Below are positions 1 to 13,238 of a stretch of 64,000 nucleotides of DNA, piece after piece (within the stretch, counting starts at the first letter, position 1; each line of letters opens with the position of its first letter). The DNA is taken from the NCBI GenBank assembly GCA_949752795.1, contig CATKHW010000392.1, positions 62,001 through 126,000 of the forward strand, written 5' to 3'. Both the position numbers and the translations under genes were made by a program. This stretch comes from Hyperoodon ampullatus (lineage: Eukaryota > Chordata > Mammalia > Artiodactyla > Ziphiidae). The notes below the pieces were generated by a model. That model was not told the DNA's origin. It did no database searches and saw only the letters and a list, made by a program, of their open reading frames with translations.

Positions 1-1072
1 AGTTGGGACCCATGGAATGGGTGCCATGCATTATTGCTTTAAAGGGTCTGCATTTGATCACCCAATCTCACCAATCCTCTCAGTGCCAAGTGTCCAACCT
101 TATGCCACATCAAGCTGTCGTTGTAGATAGGGTCCTTCCAGGTTTCATCAGAGACCCTGAAGGAATTGTAAAGAATTTCCCTGTTTTTTTGTTTTGTTTT
201 TTAAATTCCTTTTTATAGTGGGTATGACCTGATTCTCGCTGCCATGTTTATGCCAGTAGACACACTTGATTCCCTTATGGAGTCATATCAATACATAGGT
301 TTTAAGATACTTACTAGGCAGATGTATTCCTCTGCGGGAAATATGGGGTTTTGAGTCCCTTTCACTGAGGAAGGTGTAGGTCTTGTCTATTCCATAGTTG
401 GTTTTTGGAACGGTACCTGTTCTTATATCAAACTCTGGTTTTATGCATCACCCCACCTCTCCTTCCCCCTTAAGCAGGCATAAGAGTGTTTTCTAAATGT
501 GAGACTCTGTTCTCTTTCCTAACTCAGTTCAAGTGTAGCCATGTTTACAGGATCTTCATAAGTGATATCTTAGGATAAGATTCTTTTTCTGTGTGACTTA
601 TTTCACATAGAATCATCGAACCTGAATCCACCCATTTTGCTGCTACTGGTCTTATGACATTGATTTCATGGCTGAGGGATATTCCATCGTACGTAAGTAC
701 CACCATTTTTTGAGCCATTTTTATATTTCCTGGGATATTTAAGGTGTACCCAAGTTGAGGTTCTTGTAAGCAGTGCAGCCCTAAATTTGGGGTGGCTCTG
801 TCTTATTGATTTTCTGTTTTCCCAAGGTATATTCCCTAGACTGGAAGTGCCCTTGGCTCTGTAGCTCTGTTGTTTACTTGTTTTAGGGAACACAATGCAC
901 TCCTCCAGAGAGGCAGTTGGCAATTTACATCCCGCCCATCAGCATAACAAGGCTCCCTGTTCTCCAGGGCCTGTCTTGCCTTTCTGGTTTTTACACATTT
1001 TGTGGATGTCCCTTTTGACCGGTGGGAAGTGATACTTCTTTGTATTGCAGATTTGAATTGCCCGCCTGCTTG
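1..1072. repeat. Partial satellite monomer at left window edge
   Basis: The last ~1,072 bp of a monomer. It enters in the unrecognised segment, then holds the T-rich tract (about 180-215), the antisense L1 3' UTR part and the antisense ORF2 part, up to the palindrome at 1073. It reads gtgccatgcattattg at about 30, the 'A' sequence variant. Confidence 0.9.
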
Positions 1073-1146
1073 CTTGGCCAAAAAGGGCGTATGCGTTTTC
1101 TCCTGAATATATTCAGGAGAAAACGCATACGCCCTTTTTGGCCAAG
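1073..1146. mobile_element. Perfect 74-bp palindrome, mariner-type MITE (MAR1-like) inside each satellite monomer
   Basis: Two 37-bp arms, no spacer, complete complementarity. The outer part reads TTGGCCAAAAAGGGCG. From memory of the family, the outer arm resembles the terminal inverted repeats of the artiodactyl/cetacean mariner (TTGGCCAAAAAG preceded by a GGGT-type end). Monomer copies A12, 35799 and 37552 keep a longer ggttggc(c) terminus. Seen: the palindrome and its recurrence in all 26 monomers. Inferred: one MITE inserted in the founder monomer and was amplified with it. It could extrude as a cruciform. No flanking TA duplication is visible now. Confidence 0.75.
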
Positions 1147-2809
1147 TGCCTCATTGTCGAAGTTCTGCCCCTCTTCCTGTGTTTAAAGGCGATTCCAACG
1201 TACTTCTTGAAATCTGTTTCCTGCTATTCTGCCTTGCTTTCAAGTCCGCCTCGTTGCCTTCCCTCAACAGATTTTTGGACGATAGTTGTCCTTTATTACT
1301 CTGCCAGTTTGTGAATAGCTGTGCCCCTGAGCTCCATGTTTCAACTCGTTTTTTGTGAGATGAACACAATTCCAAAATTTTGGTTCAGGACCTATACTGG
1401 TTCCCGGTGGGTGGCTGAGAGTTTGGTTAATTCTTTTTCCTGCCGGGAAATTAGAGTGACATGTGCCCGTCCAAATGCCTAACAGCTACTCTCTCATTTG
1501 TTCTCCCTCTTCCCTTTCATCCTCTGCCAAATTGGCAACCTGTGCGAACCAGGACGTTAAAGGGGCTGTCTCTCCAAGTTGGGAGATTGATAGTAAAGCA
1601 GTTGGAAAGTCAAACCGGAACACCAGGAGAGGGACTATTCATTGAGTTTTAGAAACCTTTCGTATTCACAGTGTGTCCGTTCTCTAGGTTTCCTGTACAT
1701 GTTATAGCTGTAGTAATATTCCCTTCAACCTGGAGAGTTCGGACCCATGGAATGGGTGCCATGCATTATTGCTTTAAAGGGTCTGCATTTCCTCACCCAA
1801 TCTCACCAATCCTCTCAGGCCCAAGTGTCCAGCCTTATGTCACATCCAGCTGTCGCTGTAGATAGGGTCATTCCAGGTTTCATCAGAGACCCTGAAGGAA
1901 TTGTAAAGAATTTCCCTGTTTTTTTCTTTTGTTTTTGAAATTCTTTTTATAGTGGGTTTGAGCTGACTCTCGCTGCCATGTTTATGCCAGTGTAGACACA
2001 CATGATTCCCTTACGGAGACATATCAATACATAGATTTTAAGATTCTTACTAGTCAGATGTATTCCTCTTCGGGAAATATGGGATTTTGAGTCCCTTTCA
2101 CTGAGGAAGGTGTAGGTTTTGTGTATTCCATAGTTGGTTTTTGGAACGGTACCTGTGCTTATATCAAACTCTGGTTTTATGCATCACCCCACCTCTGCTT
2201 CCCCCTTAAGCAGGCATAAGAGTGTTTTCTAAATGTGAGACTCTGTTCTCTTTCCTAACTCAGTTCAAGTGTAGCCATGTTTACAGGATCTTCATAAGTG
2301 ATATCTTATGATAAGTTTCTTTTTCTGTGTGACTTATTTCACTTAGAATCATCGTACCAGAATCCACTCATTTTGCTGCTACTGGTCTTATGACATTGAT
2401 TTCATGGCTGAGGGATATTCCATCGTACGTAAGTACCACAATTTTTTGAACCATTTTTATCTTTCCTGGGATATTTAAGGTGTACCCAAGTTGAGGTCCT
2501 TGTAAGCAGTGCAGCCCTAAATTTTGGTGTGGTTCTGTCTTATTGATTTTCAGTTTTCCCAAGGTATATTCCCTAGACTGGAAGTGCCCTTGGCTCTGTA
2601 GCTCTGTTCTTTACTTGTTTTAGGGAACACAATGCACTCCTCCAGAGAGGCAGTTGGCAATTTACATCCCGCCCATCAGCATAACAAGGCTCCCTGTTCT
2701 CCAGGGCCTGTCTTGCCTTTCTGGTTTTTACACATTTTGTGGATGTCCCTTTTGACCGGTGGGAAGTGATACTTCTTTGTAGTGCAGATTTGCATTGCCC
2801 GCTTGCTTG
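1073..2809. repeat. Satellite monomer A1 (1,737 bp)
   Basis: Starts with a perfect 74-bp palindrome (1073-1146, two 37-bp arms with no spacer). It carries variant A at about 1756 (gtgccatgcattattg). All four monomer parts are present and in order. Confidence 0.92.
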
Positions 2810-4547
2810 CTTGGCCAAAAAGGGCGTATGCGTTTTCTCCTGAATATATTCAGGAGAAAACGCATATGCCCTTTTTGGCCAAGTGCATCATTGTCGAAGT
2901 TGTGCCCCTCTTCCTGTGCTTTAAAGGCGATTCCAACGTACCTCTTGAAATCTGTTTCCTGCTATTCTGCCTCGCTTTCAAGTCCGCCTCACTGCCTTCC
3001 CTCAACAGATTTTTGGACGATAGTTGTCCTTTATTACTCGGCCAGTTTGTGAATTGCTGTGCCCCTGAGCTCCATTTATCAACTCGTTTTTGGTGAGCTG
3101 ACCGCAAGTCCAAAATTTTGGTTCAGGACCTATACTGGATCCCGGTGGGTGGCTGAGACTTTGGTTAATTCTTCTTCCTGCCGGGAAATTACAGTGATAT
3201 GTGCCCGTCCAAATGCCTAACAGCTACTCTCTCATATGTTCTCCCTCTTCCCTTTCATCCTCTGCCAAATTGGCAACCTGTGCGAACCAGGAGGTTAAAG
3301 GGGCTGTCTCTCCAAGTTGGGAGGTTTATAGTAAAGAAGATCGAAAGTCAAACCGGAGCACCAGGAGAGGGACTATTCGTTGAGTTTTAGAAACCTTTCG
3401 TATTCACAGTGTGTCCGTTCTCTAGGTTTCCGGTACATGTTATAACTGTAGTAATATTCCCTTCAACCTGGAGATTTGGGACCCATGGAATGGGTGCCAT
3501 GCATTATTGCTTTAAAGGGTCTGCATTTGCTCACCAAGTCTCACCAATCGTCTCAGTCCCAAGTGTCCAGCCTTATGCCACATCCAGCTGTCGTTGTACA
3601 TAGGGTCATTCCAGGTTTCATCAGAGACCCTGAAGGAATTTTAAGGAATTTCCCAGTTTTTTTGTTTTGTTTTTGAAATTCCTTTTTATAGTGGGTTTGA
3701 GCTGATTCTCGCTGCCATGTTTATGCCCGTCTAGACACACTTGATTCCCTTACGGAGACATATCAATACATAGGTTTTAAGATTCTTACTAGTCAGATAT
3801 ATTCCTCTGCAGGAAATATGGGGTTTTGTGTCCCTTTCACTGAGGAAGGTGTAGGTCTTGTCTATTCCATAGTTGGTTTTTGGAACGGTACCTGTGCTTA
3901 TATCAAACTCTGGGTTTATGCATCACCCCACCTCTCCTTCCCCCAAAGCAGGCATAAGAGTTTTTTCTAAATGTGAGACATTCTTCTCTTTCCTAACTCA
4001 GTTCAAGTGTAGCCATGTTTACAGGATCTTCATAAGTGATATCTTATGATAAGTTTCTTTTTCTCTGTGACTTAGTTCACTTAGAATCATCGTACCTGAA
4101 TCCACCCATTTTGCTGCTACTGGTCTTATGACATTGATTTCATGGCTGAGGGATATTCCATCGTACGTAAGTACCACAATTTTTTGAACCAGTTTTATAT
4201 TTCCTGGGATATTTAAGGTGTACCCAAGTTGAGGTCCTTGTAAGCAGTGCAGCCCTAAATTTTGGGGTGGCTCTGTCTTATTGATTTTCAGTTTTCCCAA
4301 GGTATATTCCCTAGACTGGAAGTGCCCTTGGCTCTGTAGCTCTGTTCTTTACTTGTTTTAGGGAACACAATGCACTCCTCCAGAGAGGCAGTTGGCAATT
4401 TACATCCCGCCCATCAGCATAACAAGGCTCCCTGTTCTCCAGGGCCTGTCTTGCCTTTCTGGTTTTTACACATTTTGTGGATGTCCCTTTTGACCGGTGG
4501 GAAGTGATACTTCTTTGTAGTGCAGATTTGCATTGCCCACTTGCTTG
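2810..4547. repeat. Satellite monomer A2 (1,738 bp), reference copy for internal anatomy
   Basis: A convenient type copy. Palindrome 2810-2883, with one C-to-T change at a CpG in the right arm. Unrecognised segment about 2884-3645. T-rich tract about 3655-3675. Antisense L1 3' UTR-like segment about 3680-4140. Antisense L1 ORF2-like segment about 4140-4547. Variant A at about 3495. Confidence 0.92.
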
Positions 4548-4621
4548 CTTGGCCAAAAAGGGCGTATGCGTTTTCTCCTGAATATATTCAGGAGAAAACG
4601 CATACGCCCTTTTTGGCCAAG
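4548..4621. mobile_element. Perfect 74-bp palindrome (mariner-type MITE copy)
   Basis: Both arms are complementary over all 37 positions, identical to the copies at 1073-1146 and 54695-54768. This form is taken as the consensus. Confidence 0.75.
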
Positions 4622-6282
4622 TGCATCATTGTCGGAGTTGTGCCCCTCTTCCTGTGCTTTAAAGGTGATTCCAACGTACCTCTTGAAATCTGTTTCCTGC
4701 TATTCTGCCTCGCTTTCAAGTCCGCCTCGTTGCCTTCCCTCAACAGATTTTTGGACGATAGTTGTCCTTTATTACTCGGCCAGTTTGTGAATTGCTGTGC
4801 CCCTGAGCTCCATTATTCAACTCGTTTTTGGTGAGCTGACCGCAAGTCCAAAATTTTGGTTCAGGACCTATGCTGGTTCCTGGTGGGGCGCTGAGACTTT
4901 GGTTAATTCTTCTTCCTGCCGGGAAATTACAGTGATATGTGCCCGTTCAAATGCCTAACAGCTACTCTCTCATTGGTTCTCCCTTTTCCCTTTCATCCTC
5001 TGCCAAATTGGCAACCTGTGCGAACCAGGAGGTTAAAGGGGCTGTCTCTCCAATTTGGGAGGTATAGTAAAGCAGATGGAAAGTCAAACCACAGCACCAG
5101 GAGAGGGACTATTCGTTGAGTTTTAGAAACCTTTCGTATTCACAGTGTGTCCGTTCTCTAAGTTTCCGGTACATGTTATAACTGTAGTAATATTCCCTTC
5201 AACCTGGAGAGTTGGGACCCATGGAATGGGTGCCATGCATTATTGCTTTAAAGGATCAGCATTTGCTCACCCAATCTCACCAATCGTCTCAGTCCCAAGT
5301 TTCCAGCCTTTGCCACATCCAGCTGTCGTTGTAGATAGGGTCATTCCAGGGTTCATCAGAGACCCTGAAGGAATTGTAAAGAATTTCCCAGTATTTTTGT
5401 TTTGTTTTTGAAATCCCTTTTTATAGTGGGTTTGAGCTGATTCTCGCTGCCATGTTTATGCCAGTCTAAACACACTTGATTCCCTTACGGAGACATATCA
5501 ATACATAGGTTTTAAGATTCTTACTAGTCAAATATATTCCTCTGCGGGAAATATGGGGTTTTGAGTCCCTTTCACTGAGGAAGGTGTAGGTCTTGTCTAT
5601 TCCATAGTTGGTTTTTGGAACGGTACCTGTGCTTATATCAAACTCTGGTTTTATGCATCACCCCACCTCTCCTTCCCCCAAAGCAGGCATAAGAGTGTTT
5701 TCTAAATGTGAGACATTCTTCTCTTTCCTAACTCAGTTCAAGTGTAGCCATGTTTACAGGATCTTCATAAGTGATATCTTATGATAAGTTTCTTTTTCTG
5801 TGTGTCTTATTTCACTTAGAATCATCGTACCTGAATCCACCCATTTTGCTGCTCCTGGTCTTATGACATTGATTTCATGGCTGAGGGATATTCCTTTGTA
5901 CGTAAGTACCACAATTTTTTGAACCATTTTTATATTTCCTGGGATATTTAAGGTGTACCCAAGTTGAGGTCCTTGTAAGCAGTGCTGCCCTAAATTTTGG
6001 GGTGGCTCTGTCTTATTGATATTCAGTTTTCCCAAGGAATATTCCCTAGACTGGAAGTGCCCTTGACTCTGTAGCTCTGTTGTTTACTTGTTTTAGGGAA
6101 CACAATGCACTCCTCCAGAGAGGCAGTTGGCAATTTGCATCCCACACATCAGCATAACAAGGCTCCCTGTTCTCCAGGGCCTGTCTTGCCTTTCTGCTTT
6201 TTACACATTTTGTGGATGTCCCTTTTGACCGGTGGGAAGTGATACTTCTTTCTAGTGCAGATTTGCATTGCCCGCTTGCTTG
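4548..6282. repeat. Satellite monomer A3 (1,735 bp)
   Basis: Perfect 74-bp palindrome 4548-4621. Variant A at about 5229. Carries the private combination tggttcctggtggggcgc near 4872, shared with monomer A7 exactly four monomers away, and a small deletion near 5060. Confidence 0.92.
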
Positions 6283-8020
6283 CTTGGCCAAAAACGGTGT
6301 ATGCGTTTTCTCCTGAATATATTCATGAGAAAACGCATACGCCCTTTTTGGCCAAGTGCATCATTGTCGAAGTTGTGCCCCTCTTCCTGTGCTTTAAAGG
6401 CGATTCCAACGTACCTCTTGAAATCTCTTTCCTGCTATTCTGCCTCATTTTCAAGTCCGCCTCGTTTCCTTCCTTAAACAGATTTTGGACGATAGTTGTC
6501 CTTTATTACTCGGCCAGTTTGTGAATTGCTGTGCCCCTGAGCTCCATTTTTCAACTCGTTTTTGGTGAGCTGACCGCAAGTCCAAAATTTTGGTTCCGGA
6601 CCTATACTGGTTCCCGGTGGGTGGCTGAGACTTTGGTTAATTCTTCTTCCTGCCGGGAAGTTAGAGTGATATGTGCCCGTTCAAATGCATAACAGCTACT
6701 CTCTCATTGGTTCTCCCTCTTCCCTTTCATCCTCTGCCAAATTGGAAACCTGTGTGAACGAGGAGGTTGAAGGCGCTGTCTCTCCAAGTTGGGAGATTGA
6801 TAGTAAAGCAGATGGAAAGTCAAACCGGAGCACCAGGAGAGGGACTATTCTTTGAGTTTTAGAAACCTTTCGTATTCACAGTGTGTCCATTCTCTAGGTT
6901 TCCGGTACATGTTATAACTGTAGTAATATTCCCTTCAACCTGGAGAGTTGGGACCAATGGAATGCGTGCCATGCATTATTGCTTTAAAGGGTCTGCATTT
7001 GCTAACCCAATCTCACCAATCCTCTCAGTCCCAAGTTTCCAGCCTTATGCCACATCCAGCTGTCGTTGTAGATAGGGTCATTCCAGGTTTCATCAGTTTC
7101 CCTGAAGGAATTGTAAAGAATTTCCCAGTTTTTTTGTTTTGTTTTTGAAATTCCTTTTTATAGTGAGTTTGAGCTGATTCTCGCTGCCATGTTTATGCCA
7201 GTCTAGACACACTTTATGCCCTTATGGAGACATATCAATCCATAGGTTTTAAGATTCTTACTAGTCAGATATATTCCTCTGCGGGAAATATGGGGTTTTG
7301 AGTCCCTTTCACTGAGGAAGGTGTAGGTCTTGTCTATTCCATAGTTGGTTTTTGGAACGGTACCTCTGCTTATATCAAACTCTGGTTTTATACATCACCC
7401 CACCTCTCCTTCCCCCTTAAGCAGGCATAAGAGTGTTTTCTAAATGTGAGACACTGTTCTCTTTCCTAACTCAGTTCAAGTTTAGCCATGTTTACAGGAT
7501 CTTCATAAGTGATATCTTATGATAAGTTTCTTTTTCTGTGTGACTTATTTCACTTAGAATCATCGTACCTGAATCCACCCATTTTGCTGCTACTGGTCTT
7601 ATGACATTGATTTCATGGCTGAGGGATATTCCATCGTATGTAAGTACCACAATTTTTTGAACCATTTTTATATTTCCTGGGATATTTAAGGTGTACCCAA
7701 GTTGAGGTCCTTGTAAGCAGTGCAGCCCTAAATATTGGGGTGGCTCTGTCTTATGGATTTTTAGTTTTCCCAAGGTATATTCCCTAGACTGGAAGTGCCC
7801 TTGGCTCTGTAGCTCTGTTCTTTACTTGTTTTAGGGAACACAGTGCACTCCTCCAGAGAGGCAGTTGGCAATTTACATCCCGCCCATCAGCATAACAATG
7901 CTCCCTATTCTCCAGGGCCTGTCTTGCCTTTCTGGTTTTTACACATTTTGTGGATGTCCCTTTTGACCGGTGGGAAGTGATACTTCTTTGTAGTGCAGAT
8001 TTCCATTGCCCGCTTGCTTG
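6283..8020. repeat. Satellite monomer A4 (1,738 bp)
   Basis: Palindrome 6283-6356 with three arm mismatches, including the change from aaaaaggg to aaaaacgg that recurs in A6. Variant A at about 6968, with gcgtgcc replacing gggtgcc. Confidence 0.92.
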
Positions 8021-9759
8021 CTTGGCCAAAAAGGGCGTATGCATTTTCTCCTGAAAATATTCAGGAGAAAACGCATATGCCCTTTTTGGCCAAGTGCATC
8101 ATGGTCGAAGTTTTGCCCCTCTTCCTGTGCTTTAAAGGCGATTCCAACGTACCTCTTGAAATCTGTTTCCTGCTATTCTGCGTCACTTTCAAGTCCGACT
8201 CGTTGCCTTCCCTCAACAGAATTTTGGACGATAGTTGTCCTTTATTACTCGGCCAGTTTGTGAATTGCTGTGCCCCTGAGCTCCATTTTTCAACTCGTTT
8301 TTGGTGAGCTGACCGCAAGTCCAAAATTTTTGTTCAGGACCAATACTGGTTCCCGGTGGGTGGCTGAGACTTTGGTTAATTCTTCTTCTTGCCGGGAAAT
8401 TACTGTGATATGTGCCAGTTCAAATGCCTAACAGCTACTCTCTCAATGGTTCTCCCTCTTCCCTTTCATCCTCTGCCAAATTGGAAACCTGTTCGAACCA
8501 GGAGGTTAAAGGGGCTGTCTCTCCAAGTTGGGAGGTTGATAGTAAAGCAGATGGAAAGTCAAACCGGAGCACCAGGAGAGGGACTATTCGTTGAGTTTTA
8601 GAAACCTTTCGTATTCACAGTGTTTCCGTTCTCTAGGATTCCGGTACATATTATAACTGTAGTAATATTCCCTTCAACCTGGAGAGTTGGGACCCAAGGA
8701 ATGGGTGCCATGCATTATTGCTTTAAAGGGTCTGCATTTGCTCACCCAATCTCACCAATCCTCTCAGTCCCAAGTGTCCAGCCTTATGCCACTTCCAGCT
8801 GTCGTTGTAGATAGGGTCATTCCATGGTTCATCAGAGGCCCTGAAGGAATTGTAAAGAATTTCCCAGTTTTTTTGTTTTGTTTTTGAAATTCCTTTTTAT
8901 AGTTGGTTTGAGCTAATCCTCGCTGCCATGTTTATGCCAGTCTAGACACACTTGATTCCCTTACGGAGACATATCAATACATAGGTTTTAAGATTCTTAC
9001 TAGTCAGATATATTCCTCTGCAGGAAATATGGGGTTTTGAGTCCCTTTCACTGAGGAAGGTGTAGGTCTTGTCTATTCCATAGTTGGTTTTTGGAACGGT
9101 ACCTGTGCTTATATCAAACTCTGCTTTTATGCATCACCCCACCTCTCCTTCCCCCTAAAGCAGGCATTAGAGTGTTTTCTAAATGTGAGACATTCTTCTC
9201 TTTCCTAACTCAGTTCAAGTGTAGCCATGTTTACAGGATCTTCATAAGTGATATCTTATGATAAGTTTCTTTTTCTGTGTGACTTATTTCACTTAGAATC
9301 ATCGTACCTGAATCCACCCATTTTGCTGCTACTGGTCTTATGACATTGATTTCGTGGCTGAGGGGTATTCCATCGTACGTAAGTACCACAATTTTTTGAA
9401 CCATTTTTATATTTCCTTGGATATTTAAGGTGTACCCAAGTTGAGGTCCTTGTAAGCAGTGCAGCCCTAAATTTTGGGGTGGCTCTGTCTTATTGATTTT
9501 CAGTTTTCCCAAGGTATATTCCCTAGACTGGAAGTGCCCTTGGCTCCGTAGCTCTGTTGTTTACTTGTTTTAGGGAACACAGTGCACTCCTCCAGAGAGG
9601 CAGTTGGCAATTTACATCCCACATATCAGCATAACAAGGCTCCCTGTTCTCCAGGGCCTGTCTTGCCTTTCTGGTTTTTACACATTTTGTGGATGTCCCT
9701 TTTTACCAGTGGGAAGTGATACTTCTTTGTAGTGCAAATTTGCATTGCCCGCTTGCTTG
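8021..9759. repeat. Satellite monomer A5 (1,739 bp)
   Basis: Palindrome 8021-8094 with three mismatches, two of them at CpG sites. Variant A at about 8707. Confidence 0.92.
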
Positions 9760-11498
9760 CTTGGCCAAAAACGGCGTATGCGTTTTCTCCTGAATATATT
9801 CAGGAGAAAACACATACGCCCTTTTTGGCCAAGTGCATCATTGTCGGAGTTGTGCCCCTCTTCCTGTGCTTTAAAGGTGATTCCAACATACCTCTTGAAA
9901 TCTGTTTCCTGCTATTCTGCCTCGCTTTCAAGTCCGCCTCGTTGCCTTCCCTCAACAGATTTTTGGACGATAGTTGTCCTTTATTACTCGGCCAGTTTGT
10001 GAATTGCTGTGCCCCTGAGCTCCATTTTTCAACTCGTTTTTGGTGAGCTGACCGCAAGTCCAAAATTTTGGTTCAGGACCTATACTGGTTCCCGGTGGGT
10101 GGCTGAGACTTTGGTTAATTCTTCTTCCTGCCGGGAAATTACAGTGATATGTGCCAGTCCAAATGCGTAACAGCTACTCTCTCATTGGTTCTCCCTCTTC
10201 CATTTCCTCCTCTGCCAAATTGGCAACCTGTGCGAACCAGGAGTTTAAAGGGGCTGTCTCTCCAAGTTGGGAGGTTGATAGTAAAGCAGATGGAAAGTCA
10301 AACCGGAGCACCAGGAGAGGGACTATTCATTGAGTTTTAGAAACCATTCGTATTCACAGTGTGTCCGTTCTCTAAATTTCCTGTACATGTTATAGCTGTA
10401 GTAATATTCCCTTCAACCAGGAGAGTTGGGACCCATGCAATGTGTGCCAGGCATTTGTGCTTTAAAGGGTCTGCATTTGCTCACCCAATCTCACCAATCG
10501 TCTCAGTCCCAAGTGTCCCTTCTTATGCCACATCCAGCTGTCATTTTAGATAGGGCCATTCCAGGTTTCATCAGAGACCCTGAAGGAATTGTAAAGAATT
10601 TCCCAGTTTTTTTCTTTTGTTTTTGAAAGTCCTTTTTATAGTGGGTTTGAGCTGATTCTCGCTGCCATGTTTATGCCAGTCTAGACACACTTGATTCCCT
10701 TATGGAGACATATCAATACATAGGTTTTAAGATTCTTACTAGCCAGATATATTCCTCTGCGGGAAATATGGGGTTTTGAGTCCCTTTCACTGAGGAAGGT
10801 GTAGGTCTTGTCTATTCCATAGTTGGTGTTTGGAACGGTACCTGTGCTTATATCAAACTCTGGTTTTATGCATCACCCCACCTCTCCTTCCACCTTAAGG
10901 AGGCATAAGAGTGTTTTCTAAATGTGAGACACTGTTCTCTTTCCTAACTCAGTTCAAGTGTAGCCATGTTTACAGGATCTTCATAAGTGATATCTTATGA
11001 TAAGTTTCTTTTTCTGTGTGACTTATTTCACTTAGAATCATCTTACCTGAATCCACCCATTTTGCTGCTACCGGTCTTATGACATTGATTTCATGGCTGA
11101 GGGATATTCCATCGTACGTAAGTACCACAATTTTTTGAACCATTTTTATATTTCCTGGGATATTTAAGGTGTACCCAAGTTAAGGTCCTTGTAAGCAGTG
11201 CAGCTCTAAATTTTGGGGTGGCTCTGTCTTACTGATTTTCAGTTTTCCCAAGGTATATTCCCTAGACTGGAAGTGCCCTTGGCTCTGTAGCTCTGTTCGT
11301 TACTTGTTTTAGGGAACACAATGTAGTCCTCCAGAGAGGCAGTTGGTAATTTACATCCCGCCCATCAGCATAACAAGGCTCCCTGTTCTCCAGGGCCTGT
11401 CTTGCCTTTCTGGTTTTTACCCATTTTGTGGATGTCCCTTTTGACCGGTGGGAAGTGATACTTCTTTGTAGTGCAGATTTGCATTGCCTGCTTGCTTG
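9760..11498. repeat. Satellite monomer A6 (1,739 bp)
   Basis: Palindrome 9760-9833 with two mismatches. First copy in the array with variant B (gtgccaggcatttgtgc, about 10446) together with the linked change tccagcc to tcccttc. Confidence 0.92.
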
Positions 11499-13238
11499 CT
11501 TGGACAAAAAGAGCGTATGCGTTTTCTCCTGTATACATTCAGGAGAAAACACATACGGCCTTTTTGGCCAAGTGCATCATTGTCGAAGTTGTGCCCCTCT
11601 TCCTGTGCTTTACAGGCGATTCCAACGTACCTCTTGAAATCTGTTTCCTGCTATTCTGCCTCGCTTTCAAGTGCGCCTTGTTGCCTTCCCTCAAAAGATT
11701 TTTGGACGATAGTTGTCCTTTATTACTCGGCCAGTTTGTGAATTGCTGTGCCCATGAGCACCATTTTTCAACTCGTTTTTGGTGAGTTGACCGCAAGTCC
11801 AAAATTTTGGTTCAGGACCTATGCTGGTTCCTGGTGGGGCGCTGAGACTTTGGTTAATTCTTCTTCCTGCCGGGAAATTACAGTGATATGTGCCCGTTCA
11901 AATGCCTAACAGCTACTCTCTCATTGGTTCTCCCTTTTCCCTTTCATCCTCTGCCAAATTGGCAACCTGTGCGAACCAGGAGGTTAAAGGGGCTGTCTCT
12001 CCATGTTGGGAGGTTGATAGTAAAGCAGATGGAAAGTCAAACCGGAGCACCAGGAGAGGGACTATTCGTTGAGTTTTAGAAACCTTTCGTATTCACAGTG
12101 TGTCCGTTCTCTAGGTTTCCTGTACATGTTATAGCTGTAGTAATATTCCCTTTAACCTGGAGAGTTGGGACCCATGGAATGGGTGCTAGGCATTTGTGCT
12201 TTAAGGGGTCTGCATTTGCTCACCCAATATCACCAATCGTCTCAGTCCCAAGTGTCCCTCCTTATGCCACATCCATCTGTCATTGTAGATAGGGTCATTC
12301 CAGTGTTTCATCAGAGACCCTGAAGGAATTGTAAATAATTTCCCAGGTTTTTTGTTTTGTATTTGAAATTCCTTTTTATAGTGGGTTTGAGCTGATTCTC
12401 GCTGCCATGTTTATGCCAGTCTAGACACACTTGACTCCCTCACGGAGACATATCAATACATAGGTTTTAAGATTCTTACTAGCCAGATATATTCCTCTGC
12501 GGGAAATATGGGGTTTTGAGTCCCTTTCACTGAGGAAGGTGTAGGTCTTGTCTATTCCATAGTTGGTTTTTGGAACGGTACCTGTGCTTATATCAAACTC
12601 TGGTTTTATGCATCACCCCACCTCTCCTTCCCCCTTAAGCAGGCATAAGAGTGTTTTCTAAATGTGAGACTCTCTTCTCTTTCCTAACTCAGTTCAAGTG
12701 TAGCCATGTTTACAGGATCTTCATAAGTGATATCTTATGATAAGTTTCTTTTTCTGTGTGACTTATTTCACTTAGAATCATCGCACCTGAATCCACCCAT
12801 TTTGCTGCTACTGGTCTTATGACATTGATTTCATGGCTGAGGGATATTCCATCGTACGTAAGTACCACAATTTTTTGAACCATTTTTATATTTCCTGGGA
12901 TATTTAAGGTGTACCCAAGTTGAGGTCCTTGTAAGCAGTGCAGCCCTAAATTTTGGGGTGGTTCTGTCTTATTGATTTTCAGTTTTCCCAAGGTATATTC
13001 CCTAGACTGGAAGTGCCCTTGGCTCTGTAGCTCTGTTCTTTACTTGTTTTAGGGAACACAATACACTACTCCAGAGAGGCAGTTGGCAATTTACATCCCG
13101 CCCATCAGCATAACAAGGCTCCCTGTTCTCCAGGGCCTGTCTTGCCTTTCTGGTTTTTACACATTTTGTGGATGTCCCATTTGACCGGTGGGAAGTGATA
13201 CTTCTTTGTAGTGCAGATTTGCATTGCCCGCTTGCTTG
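11499..13238. repeat. Satellite monomer A7 (1,740 bp)
   Basis: Palindrome 11499-11572 with several mismatches. Variant B at about 12186. Its segment near 11820-11945 repeats A3's rare variants (tggttcctggtggggcgc, gtgcccgttcaaatgc, ctcccttttcc). Confidence 0.92.

Noticed and set aside
1073..1146. Peptide-like frames reading the same on both strands (AYAFSPEYIQEKTHTPF)
   Set aside because: A palindrome gives the same translation on both strands. It reflects DNA symmetry and not coding.
1073..1146. Rho-independent-type terminator or structured ncRNA gene from the palindrome
   Set aside because: The genome is mammalian and the palindrome fits a MITE. No promoter elements are seen next to it.
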